Of a stretch of 64,000 bases of DNA, positions 35,248 through 45,497 are shown in pieces. Origin of the DNA: Apium graveolens (lineage: Eukaryota > Streptophyta > Magnoliopsida > Apiales > Apiaceae); NCBI RefSeq assembly GCF_009905375.1, contig NC_133657.1, positions 64,792,219-64,856,218 on the forward strand. The letters are read 5' to 3'. Each line of letters starts with the position of its first letter. Within the stretch, counting starts at the first letter, position 1. The notes below the pieces were generated by a model that was given only the letters and a program-made list of their open reading frames with translations, did not search any database and had not been told where the DNA came from. The translations under genes and the position numbers were made by a program.

Positions 35248-36822
35248 TGAAGGAATTTGCGGATGAGCGGAAGCGTGAAATAACATTTATTCCATAAAAA
35301 CCATATACCGCACATATAGAAAAACGTATAAAAGGGAAAAACTGAGGAATCGAAACCATACCTCGTGAATCGAAGCTTTATAAAATTGGAGTGCTAGCGG
35401 TTGCTCCTCAGTGTGTGAAGCACTCTACCGGTATCCCCCAAGAACGATCCGCTTCGATGAACCTTTTTATAAAATTAAGCTTTTATAAAAATGGAGTTTT
35501 TGGGAGAGAGAGAGAGAAGAAGAAGATAGAGGCTAGGGTTTTCACAAAACCAAAATTGTGTGTGTATCAAGAATGAGCCATCCATCTCATTCTATTTATA
35601 GGGCTCTCCTAGGGTTTTATAATATATCTTTATATATATTAACCCCCACATTTTATCTTCATAAAATGCTTTAATAATAATTCAAACTATTTTAATCATT
35701 ATTTCTTTTCTTAACTATTTAGAAAATAATTCTCTCTCTCATTATTTCATCAAAGAAAATATTCTTTTATGGTGTGACCCTGTAGGTTCAATATTATGCC
35801 GGTAGTAGAAATAAATAATAATAAACTTTTATTAATTATTTATATGAATATTAAAATTCACTAAATATAATTAACTGATTAATTATATTTATTCTACATC
35901 GTGAGTGATGCTTCTCGACATATCGCGACTATCCGGATAATATGAATTCACTGCTTAGAATATCAAGAACCTGTCAGTGACTAGTTACCGTACAATGAAT
36001 TCCTTCTACCCTTATAATATCCCGATTAAATACAAGGCATGGATCTTGTGTCAAGCCTATCAAATTTAATCATATGATTTCTTATTCATAATGCAAAGTT
36101 CATATTAATGCAAATTAGAAACTTCTTTCTAATTTCATAAACTCTGGCCAGGGATTCCAGAACTCGCATACTAAGAATAACATAGGATATTCTCTTCCTA
36201 TACTGGAAGGGGTAGATCCTCTATTGACGTTAACTATCTCTATACACAAATCCCTATGCCCATAATAGACCTAATGGATGTCCTTGAGACTAAGGACTAA
36301 ACCAAAGCACAGTTCATTATATATAAGATACCTTTAACGATCTCAAGTCTAAGGACACTTGTACAACTATCACTTAGTGAATAACTATTGACACGTGAGT
36401 AATCTCCATTAGTTGTTCAACTTATCGAGTCATGTTCAGTGAACTTATTCCCTAATAAGCACCTACATACTAGCTATAGTGTCACCACACAAATGCCTAT
36501 GAGAACAGACATCCTCCTGAAGGGAGCAAGTATAGTATGTACCAATCTTTGCAGATTATTAATTACCAGTTACTAATCCTATGACCGGGAACTATTTAAG
36601 TTTAGAGTTATCATCTTTTAGGTCTCACTATTATGATCTCATCATAATCCATAAAAAGCTTTACTCTAAACTATGGTATATCTTATTTAAACATTTAAAT
36701 AGATAGAGCCCGTAATAAAAACAAACAAGTCTTTTATTAATTATCAATGAAATCAAAATAGATTACATAAAAGTTATTCCTCAATCCTCATACGTGATTG
36801 GACTTAGGACATATCTCATTCA
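35248..36822 (-). repeat. E5 5' LTR
   Basis: 1575 bp. On the plus strand it runs tgaaggaatttgcgg to catatctcattca. It matches 27695-29269 at the same length. Confidence 0.95.
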
Positions 36823-36827
36823 AATCC

Positions 36828-37069
36828 TAGTACAAACAAAAGCTACATAATTGTATAGGATTTGATTTGTAAATCTTTGTAGAAGCTAGGAACCTTGTTG
36901 TTCTTAGATTGTAACCGGTTAATTTATTTACTAGAGTGTAGCAACACCCCTCGCAGATTTATATACGAATATATATTTTTCCAAATATCTTGTGTTCCTC
37001 GTTTTATTGTTCCAAACAATATTCCTCTAAAGATTTAACCCCCCCTCTACGATAATTCGGGACCAAACA
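36828..37069 (+). repeat. E2 5' LTR, third piece with its 3' end
   Basis: Begins after the right TSD of E5 (aatcc, 36823-36827) and ends gggaccaaaca at 37069, two bases before a primer site. A run of C (37030-37036) precedes the end, as is common in SIRE-type LTRs in this window. The three pieces together give an LTR of about 1.8 kb. Confidence 0.7.
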
Positions 37070-37071
37070 AT

Positions 37072-37083
37072 TGGTATCAGAGC
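37072..37083 (+). other. E2 primer binding site (initiator Met-tRNA)
   Basis: tggtatcagagc, complementary to the 3' end of plant initiator Met-tRNA, two bases after the LTR end. It fixes the orientation of E2 as plus. Confidence 0.85.
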
Positions 37084-37606
37084 TGACTGATTGATACACA
37101 AATCAGGATCCTCAAATAAATTTATTTTATTAATTTAAATTTACATAAATTTGTTTTAGAAAATTTATTCTATAAATTTAATTTAAATAAGTTTATTATT
37201 TAAACTTGAATAAGTTTATCTTATAAACTTAATTTAATTAAATTTATAAAATTTAAATTAATTTATCATGTAAATTATTGTAAATAAGAATTTTTAACTT
37301 ATTTTATTTTCGGATGTAGCTGCCAGTTTTGGGATTAAGTTGTTGCCAATTTCTTTCCTTTTGCTAGTAAATCAGCTTCCTGTACTCGGGCCATATATAT
37401 TGCCTGCCAAATTGCAAGTTAATAAAAACAGAAGGGAATAAAGATTGAATCAAAGCAGATGGCAGCTAATGAGAAATCTCGTGCGCCAATCTAGCTTTTA
37501 CTCATGCGGCAACTTATATACGTTGCAGGTTGGAGCCTCTATACTCATTTTTGGCGAATGTATCCTCCTGGCTAGTACTATGTCGCGGGTTATCTAAAAG
37601 GATATA

Positions 37607-38373
37607 CAGTTAAACCTCTTTAAAGTAATACCCTTGGGACCGGGAAAAAATATTATTTTACCGAATTTATTACTTTATCGATATAATAATATTTTATTAC
37701 TTTATCGATAAAGTAATATTTTATTACTTTACCGAATTTTTATGTTTACGTGGTACAGTATAATATATAATGTACGTATAAAAACTAGAATTAATCACAT
37801 GCAATGTATTTGATCTAAAATTACTTTTATTATGATTACTTATATCCAAACTATCCAAACGAGAATGATGCGGTTATGGAATCACCTACGGATGAAGAAA
37901 TCATTGAGTCGGTAATGAGCACTGATGAAGGGACTGATCCTGAACCCGACGATAGCAATGTCATCCCAAACGTGTCATCAAAGGAAGCATTTCAAGCACT
38001 CACCACTTTGAACAATTACTTGTTACAACACGAGCAAAACATACCAGGAGTTATTTTTGCTTTACATAAAGTCAAGGACGAGATTAATTTTGGCTTTGGT
38101 GGAAAGAAGAAACAAGCTACAATAGATTCATATTTTAATAAGAATTAAATTTTGTAATCATATACATTATACAGTATATATATATATATATATAATTATG
38201 GAATTATTACTTTACATATTACTTGGGCCCTTAATAACTTTCGAATTTTTTATTATCTTATGCTTTTAGCGAGAATATTACTTTACAACATTGGCCCAAG
38301 TTGGGACCGATGAAAATTATTACTTAAGCGAGGTTATTACTTTATCGGATATTACTTAATCGAGGTTTAGCTG
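37607..38373 (+). mobile_element. E7: deleted pogo/Tigger-like DNA transposon
   Basis: A 767-bp unit flanked by TA on both sides (37605-37606 and 38374-38375), the target duplication of the Tc1/mariner-pogo superfamily. The terminal inverted repeats begin cagttaaacctctttaaagt on the left and, reversed, cagctaaacctcgattaagt on the right; 19 of the first 23 bases agree. Inside is a 90-codon frame resembling the C-terminus of Tigger-like transposases. The catalytic DDE domain is absent, so this is an internally deleted, non-autonomous copy inserted in the E2 leader. Confidence 0.8.
37876..38148 (+). pseudogene. Transposase C-terminal remnant (Tigger/pogo-like)
   Basis: A 90-aa frame, acidic at the start (runs of Glu and Asp), with a helical middle section (FQALTTLNNYLLQHEQN) and the ending KKKQATIDSYFNKN. 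An acidic region followed by a short QxTIDSFF-like tail is, to my knowledge, typical of plant Tigger-like transposases after the DDE domain. The start codon is probably accidental; the upstream part of the gene was lost when the transposon was shortened. It has no catalytic residues and cannot act as a transposase. Confidence 0.6.
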
Positions 38374-38689
38374 TAACAAGTCGCAGGTTAATAAGCTAAT
38401 TGTGTCGCAGGTTAAAGAAATGCATATGTACAGAATAGTTAGTCGCAAGTTAGCACTTCACATGAAGCCCCAATTTTTATTTTTATTTTTGATTTATTTA
38501 TTTTTCATCAAAATTTAAAATTCTTAAATTTTAATTTTTCTTAGATAATAGTTTACGTTTTATTTAATTTTTAAGAAAATTCGAAATTCTTGAAAATTAG
38601 ATTTTACGTAAATATTTATTTTTGATTAATTTATTTTCTAAGAAAATTAAAATTTTGGAAATTTAATTTTTTCTTAAATATAATTAAGG

Positions 38690-39640
38690 GTTCTCAAAGG
38701 ATTGGTAGACTCGAGATTCCTATAGACTTTCAAATATGATTTTAATGTTTCTAAGAAAACGAAGACCATGTGCTATTCAGACAGAAAATTCCCGAACAGG
38801 GATTTTGAAGATAATGGTTTTCTTATTCCAATGAAGTTGATTTCAAGACCTATAGACGAAAACTGTGGAACTTCTCAAAGGCTTACTCCATAGGATACCA
38901 CTGGGTTTTCAGACACATGAAATGAATGAAATTTCTACAAGTACAAGTTTTCTCGGAGATTTTAAGAAAACTCTATGATTCCAGATTATACAGTCATATA
39001 GTGGTTTGTACCAATGCTACATTTATCCAGGAATCATTGAGATCATATAGGCAGGAATTGTGGAGGTCAGAGAGAATAGTGGGGACAAACAAATATCTCA
39101 GTTACATGTAGTAAAGTTGGAACCTCAGGACAGAATGTAAGAGTTACTGATAGTTGAATCAGAGGTAGCTTAGGTAGAAATACTTGACGGACTAGACGTC
39201 AGGGCAGTGTTTTACATGTAAGGGAAGTTTAGTCGCATCAGATTCACAAGAAGTACATAAGCTATATCCAAGGATCAAGCCTATCTATTCCGAAGCAGAT
39301 ACTTTTACAGATTCAGTTCAAGAGGTGATTACAAGACTGAGATTGGGACATAAATAAGATTTGATAGCTACAGTTATGATAAGATATATGTGTCAAGTAA
39401 CTATCAGGGGTTTGGCTACAACAGAACAAGAAGCTTGACAAACAAGGATGAGTAGAAATTCAGTTGAAGAGTTGTGACAAAGGTGGTATGTTTTCTTAGG
39501 GAAACAACCAGTCAAAACTTATAGTGCATTGGGAAAGAGTTGGGATAGGTCAGATGATGAGAATGAAGATCATGAATATCTTGCTTTCATAGCAATCTCT
39601 GAAGATGGTCCAACTCACATATCTCATATTTCAATTTCTT
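38690..39640 (+). pseudogene. E2 gag-like relic
   Basis: Plus-strand sequence with many stops but lower AT content than the leader before it. The last open stretch, about 39480-39640, reads as a hydrophilic acidic tail (SWDRSDDENEDHEYLAFIA), which resembles the Ser/Asp/Glu-rich segment near the zinc knuckle end of SIRE-type gag in E3 and E4. No zinc knuckle can be read. The gag assignment rests on position after primer site and leader and on this tail, so it is tentative. Confidence 0.35.
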
Positions 39641-39898
39641 AAATCATTACAATATTTGTTTTCAATATTCAGTGCATGATAAGATCTTAGTGTTTAAATG
39701 TTTAAAACTCGCACAAGCATGGTAACATCACACATAGATAATACTGAACTAGTTCACTAGATTATTTTTCAGGTAACTAGGATTGATGCTTAACTTGTGC
39801 ATGTTACTTTAGATGATCTTAAATATATGTTTACATATTTGTTGAACATGATTATTTACTTTAGTGAGATATATATTTTCTGGCACTTAAGACCTTTG
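39641..39898 (+). other. E2 interior, nothing recognisable
   Basis: AT-rich stretch between the gag-like relic and the first base of the E8 LTR. No open frame or repeat stands out. Confidence 0.4.
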
Positions 39899-39909
39899 TG
39901 TAACGCCCC
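39899..39909 (-). repeat. E8 LTR, terminal 11 bp cut off by E9
   Basis: tgtaacgcccc, the terminus of a Tekay-like LTR. The last five bases are the left TSD of E9 and are repeated at 54741-54745, after which the E8 LTR continues. Confidence 0.7.
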
Positions 39910-41474
39910 TGTAACACCCCCAGATCCGGGGTCGGGGATCCGGGTCGTCACGGTCTTTCTTTCCAAAATTTTACTTAACTTAATTAATAATAAATAACCT
40001 CATGTTGTGACCCCACACTAACACACACCACAACCCGTTATAGTATCATAGATGAAATTGAAATAAGTACACGTCCTTGAATCCACAATTTAAAAGTTAT
40101 TACAACCCAATATGATTACTTGATAAGTTTACAGTTAATGGCCATTATCTGCCACAAGTTATAATTATACAATATTTGGTTCCCAAAAGTAGAAGGTCTG
40201 ATCTATAGATAGATCTACCTCTGCAGCTATAGCAGCTATGATCTCAACGAGAAGGCGCGGGGCGCTTCCCACGCTCTTTCGCTGGGTCTGCTTGAGTCTG
40301 GCCATCTTTCCTAACTGTTGTTGTGTGATGAAGAAATAAAGCAAGAGTGAGCATTACAGCTCGCAAGATGATATATAGTGTAAACAATAATGCAAGTATC
40401 TAAATGGATAACTTACTAAAATTCTTTATCAAGTGTAAGATAATTACTTACTGGATATAAGCAAAAACAAGGGATGAAGTTACCAAATACTTCGCTATAC
40501 TTATATCATTTATATAGCTACTTGAACTACCACTGTTCAAAGTATAATGAGCTTTCAACAGTTCATCACATAGATGAGACTACAAGACAAGATTTGAATA
40601 GATTAAATCTTTGAAATATTATTGAATAAAATGAAGTTATGAGATACTTCATTAAGTCCCGATATATATATCCGCATATATATCTCTTTATACATTTCCT
40701 GAAAACCTCTGTCATGTAAAGTATGAACAGAGTTTGTAACATCCAATGAATTTTTGGAAAGGAAAAGAATTGTGGCATAAACCCGATATCTTGCTGATCA
40801 GGCAAAGATACCAATAAGTAACCTTTTCTACTGTAGATGGATGAATTCCTCGCCGGTCATCACCCTGGCCGCATTCAGACCTCGCGCTAGACCGTTACCC
40901 GGCCACTCACGCTTGGATGGACTGTCACCCAGCCTCTTACACCTTCATAGACCGTACCCCGGCCTGTCGCTTATGCAGACTCAATCAGATGGACTTACTT
41001 CCCGAACCTTGGGCAAGTAATCAAATTGTTGTCTCAAAACAGCAACCACGTTGCGAATATAAAATACACCACAGAGCCGGATCCCTCCGGTTTTGAGCGA
41101 GTATTTAAATCCCCTTGAAAGGAAGATCTTAAATATAAAAATGAGTTTTGGGATCCGCTCTAACTTTTAAAAATCATTTTGAAGACTCGAAAATATTTTT
41201 AAGAATGTTTGGAGTAATGTTGATTTAATAAAATAAATCAGTCCCAATATATTAGAAGATATCTGAATATTATTATTTAAATAATATTCCCATAAGGATA
41301 ATCCTTATAAAAATAATTGAAGTAAAAGTTTCAAAACTCATACTTGAAATGAATATTAATAACCAAAGATATACTTATACGAAAGTATGATCTTTATTTG
41401 AATAATCGAAAATAAGTTTGATTATCGAAACATTATTCTTTAATAAAATAAAGAATATTATTTAATAAATAAGC

Positions 41475-41638
41475 GGAGTGTCCTCAAATGAATATTCAAA
41501 ATAATATTCATTAAATAAAATAAATGGAGTCTTAAGTCCTCGAATGAATATTCAAAATAATATTCATTAAATAAAGTAAGCGGAGTCATAAGTCCTCGAA
41601 TGAATATTCAAAATAATATTCATTAAATAAAATAAAGT
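41475..41638. repeat. Tandem repeat (51-57 bp unit) in E9 LTR
   Basis: Three copies starting ggagt at 41475, 41526 and 41582, each with the near-palindrome gaatattcaaaataatattc. Same array at 52439-52606 in the other LTR with a regular 56-bp period. Confidence 0.8.
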
Positions 41639-43487
41639 TATCGAATAAACCTTATTCTATTAATAGTTTTGAAAACTATATCAATATATATATATATATA
41701 TATTATACTCGGGAACATCGACTCCCGGTTTAGCAATATGTTCACCTTTGGGTCCCCTATACTAAGGGTATACGCAACTACTGCTTATCTCTACCATAGG
41801 TATTATACAACTTATAAGCATTGAATCAACAATTAGATATCAAGATTACGAAACAAGCATGCATATAAATATCATATCACATGCTCCAATATATCGCAAG
41901 ATTTTCTAATAACAATCATGCACTTATCACAAGATAATGCATATACATATATACATCACAACAACAGTATAAATGATAGAAAACTTGCCTGAGCAACTGG
42001 GGGTGACAAATGGCTTGGGACGAGTCTGGTAACCTATAAACAACATATAAGTTGGAATTAAATCCAAGTCACTTATGAATCTATACTTTAACCAATTTAG
42101 ACTCTAACGCTCGCTTTGCGCTTACTGATTCTCTTAAGTCGCTCGAGTACCCTCGGCTCCACCATTTTTAATAAATTAACCATTAAGGGTTTTAAGGCGA
42201 TTCTTTCACGAGTGCCTTACCAACTGCCTAATACACTTTACATAAATGATTCATACTCCAATTAGTCCTTTAAGGTCTTTAACCTATGTTTCAAAGTAAG
42301 GCGAGGGGTAATGGTTCGTTCGCGAAACGCTGTTACTTAAAATGGTCGTTTCTCCTAAACCGTGCATCGGATTTAAACGAACCACATATCAAAACGAAGC
42401 TCGTAACATGAACTATCTACTCATGGTAATGGTCAAAATCTAACAGGGATTTCTCGGGTCCTGATGTTAAGAGCAAAAATAGTCTAAAGTAAATCGGACA
42501 TTACGACGGCTATGTTTACGCGATTACCAATTTTATTCTACTCCAAACAAACCATCAATCAACCACAATTCATTCATACAACAAAAATCCAACCATAACA
42601 TACTACAACAGCCCCAAAAACTCAACATTACCAATTCATACGTATTTCTCAATCATGAACTAAGAGTTTACTTAAGTTTATTAACTAATCATCAAGATTT
42701 ACAACTCCAAAACATAATAAAACCAACCAATCTCTAAGTCTACAAGAATCATGCTTCTCATGAACCATAACAACAAAACTAAACCTAATACTCAAGTAAA
42801 GTTAGGGTTTGGAGGGGTTATACCTTCCTTGGAGAGTGGAGAATCAAGTAATTAGCTTGGAATCACCCTTAAAGTCCTTATCCAAGCTTAATCTAAACAA
42901 AAACTCAAGAACAAAAATTTAAGTTCTTGAAAAACACTATTCACCCTCTTCTTCCATGATTTTTAGGAAGAGATTGTGAATGAATTAGAAGCTCAAACTT
43001 ATAGGATAGCTATATCTATGCATAAGGAGTATTAGATAATTACCTCACTAATTAACAAGGCTTGGATCTTAGATTTTGGTTTTTTTCTTCTTGAAAACAA
43101 AGAGAGGCCGAGAGCTTTGATGAAGAAAAGAGAAGTCAACTTTGTGTTTTGGTGAAATGAATTGTTTTTGGCTTGGTTGGTTGCTTTTGATTTGTTTTAG
43201 TTATCTTTTAACCATGAAAAATTGTGTGGTTATTAATCAACCACACTTCCTTCCCTTATGTCATGCTTAGGTCATCATGTGATGTCATCCTCCCACACTT
43301 GTCCTCTTCTTGTTGGTTTGATGACATCAACCTCACTAACCTCTTTGATTAGCTTCTAATTACTTGGCTAATGACCGCTGATCTGTTATACGGTTCGCTT
43401 AACTTTCGTTTTCGTTTATCGTTTGAGGGATCATACCTGGGATCTTATTACTTGGGTTTCCTTAACCTTGCTCAATACATTATATTC

Positions 43488-44704
43488 TGTTATGTCTCAA
43501 TATGTTTGTAGAAGGGGGTTGAATACAAACAATACCGTTTAATAGAATAAAATGCGGAATAAAAAAAATGAAACAAAATTCAAGTTAAATAAAACTATTA
43601 TTAAACTTGAAAGGTGTTACAACAAACTGTATCATTTACAAGGGATTAATCTCAAATCAATTATTACAAATCTAGAATAAATTTGACATGAACTTTTTCT
43701 ATTTTTGAAATAAAAAGATCAAATGCTAAAAGCGATTTGAGATTAAGTTCTAGGGATTTCGATCCGCTAGATAGTTACACAAGAACAAGAAAGGTATTTC
43801 TAGTGGATTGGATTTAACAATAAATACTAGAAATAAATGATCTGTGAATTTGCAATAAATTCTCTGCAGGTTTCTTTTGTTCTGTGTTCTTCAATATTTG
43901 ATATTCAATGCTTGTACTTGAAATTATCTGCTTCTGCTTCTTTTTATCAATCAACCCGAGAGAAAAGAGCTGCCACGACAATCCAATTACCTCAACAAGA
44001 CTTTCGGTAGAACTATCCTTAGAACTAGCAAGACAATCAGAATGAACTAGAAAGACTTTTGGTATGACTATTGATTGTCATACCGATTGTCATATTAGTA
44101 CAAAAGATTGTCTTGCTGAATTAAAACAGATTTTAATCAAATAATAATTCTGAATTAATTAATCAATTAATTCAATTAATCAATAAATTAATCTTTGTAG
44201 ATTTAATTTATTCTCTTAATTAAATTATATGACTTAATTAATTAATAGAGAATTAATATCAATCTTGAGCAGCAACCATTCTTCTAAAAATCACTGAAAA
44301 TCACTGTCAATTATGAATCAATTCCACCACTTCAATGTCGACACTCGATGTACTGTCTGGTTCATGAGTGACTAACTTCCGTGACGTTTCTTCATGCCTT
44401 GACCTTGATACTCTTGATTTTCTTCAGACTAAATCCTTGTAATTAATTGATACCCTGACAAGATCTCTGTCACTTGATTAAATCCACAATCTTGATTTAT
44501 ATCACTGAGGCTTGATCAATTTCTTGACCTTCTTCCAGTGAATTAAGTCCTCAAGACTGTAGATGAAAAATGTTACTTAATCCTTTGACATATGTTACTT
44601 TGAGAGATCTCTCGGACGATAGGACCACTATTTACTTGTTACATCCTTATTTGAGTTGAGTTAAATCCTCGAATAAATAAATAGGCTATGACATATGCCT
44701 TTCA
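43488..44704 (-). mobile_element. E10: solo LTR of the E4 family
   Basis: 1217 bp from tgttatgtctc to cctttca, TSD tattc (43483-43487, 44705-44709). The sequence aligns along its length with the E4 LTRs but is clearly more diverged than these are from each other. The empty site is visible in the other E9 LTR at about 54450. It holds one long hairpin of the E4 spacer type (44047-44098). Confidence 0.92.
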
Positions 44705-44999
44705 TATTCCTTTTATGATCCTCTCTTATAATCCTTGAATTTAAATCCTTTTTATCCTGTTATCTTATACTGAATTCTTTCGGTATCTGGTGGATTTTCG
44801 GGAAAAATCAAAGTGTTTGAATTTGGATTCTGACGATCTTTACATACACTTATTTATCATATAGAGTACTAATACGATCTCAGAATAACAATAAAAGAAC
44901 CCCTACATAGTGTGGCATGAAAAATTTCTTATTCAGCAATATCAGCAAAAACACTATTCATAAGGGTTACAAAAAGTTCAAATTTTTGGGGTTATTACA

Positions 45000-45012
45000 G
45001 TCTCCCCTCCTT
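45000..45012 (-). other. E9 polypurine tract
   Basis: aaggaggggagac in the sense direction, next to the 3' LTR. Confidence 0.8.
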
Positions 45013-45032
45013 AAAAGGATTTCGTCCCGGAA

Positions 45033-45497
45033 TCAAATAAAAAACAAATGGGGGTACATTTCTAGCATTGCGCTCTCTAGTTCCCAAGTTGATTCTTCCA
45101 CATTATGATTCTGCCATAGCACTCTGACTAGCTTGATCACTTTGTTCCGAAGCACCTGCTCCTTCTTATCCATAATCTTTACTGGTTTCTCCACGTAAGT
45201 CAGATCTGGTTGCATATCCACATGCTCGTACTCCACTATGTGTCTGGCATCCCGATGATACTTCCTTAGCATTGACACATCGAACACATTATGAACTTGT
45301 TGTAGGTTCGGGGGTAAGGCTAGCTCGTAAGCCAACTTCCCAATCCGTCTTAGTATCTCAAAAGGTCCAATGTATCTTGGGCTTAGTTTTCCTTTCTTTC
45401 CGAACCTCATTAACCCCTTCCAAGGGGATACTTTTAGTAGTACTAAGTCCCCTACTTCATACTCCTTGTCCTTTCGGGCTAGGTCTCCATATTTCTT
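45033..45497 (-). pseudogene. pol: E9 integrase C-terminus and chromodomain
   Basis: Same frame as the integrase, after the stop at 45498. GPY/F-type module: KLSPRYIGPFEILRRIGKLA, YELALPPNLQQVHNVFDVSM. The terminal chromodomain reads KEQVLRNKVIKLVRVLWQNH and EESTWELESAMLEMYPHLF, which defines a chromovirus. In this family the chromodomain directs integration towards particular chromatin marks. The frame ends about 30 bp before the polypurine tract. Confidence 0.9.

Larger units (their letters stand above)
27695..36822 (-). mobile_element. E5: Angela-type Ty1/copia element, RT/RNase H deleted
   Basis: 9.1 kb with 1575-bp LTRs and TSD aatcc (27690-27694, 36823-36827), inserted in the E2 LTR. 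Minus-strand order: 5' LTR, primer site, long leader (with solo LTR E6), gag-protease, integrase, RT fragment, C-terminal scrap of RNase H, polypurine tract, 3' LTR. Gag and integrase sequence ([32 protein letters not shown]) are of the Angela branch. LTRs differ at about 34 sites by eye (near 2.2%). Confidence 0.93.
37084..38690 (+). other. E2 leader region, interrupted by E7
   Basis: Very AT-rich leader between primer site and gag-like relic. It contains further copies of the word gtcgcaggtt or near variants (about 37521, 37581, 38379, 38402, 38440), the same word found near the 3' end of the LTR. Apart from the DNA transposon E7 (37607-38373) I see no gene. A (ta)n microsatellite at about 38174-38195 lies inside E7. 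Confidence 0.55.
39910..44999 (-). repeat. E9 3' LTR, containing solo LTR E10
   Basis: Matches 50874-54740 apart from the insertion at 43488-44704. The 56-bp tandem repeat is at 41475-41638; its first copy has lost about 5 bp compared with the other LTR. Confidence 0.95.

Noticed and set aside
27695..36822. Segmental duplication of a 1.6-kb block
   Set aside because: The two copies are the LTRs of one element with a 5-bp target duplication, primer site and polypurine tract in place.
37072..37083. tRNA gene similarity
   Set aside because: Only the 12-base primer match to initiator Met-tRNA is present, here and at the other primer sites; no tRNA body.
39797..39997. 66-codon plus-strand frame
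   Set aside because: Spans the joint between E2, the E8 terminus and the E9 LTR, so it cannot be an inherited gene.
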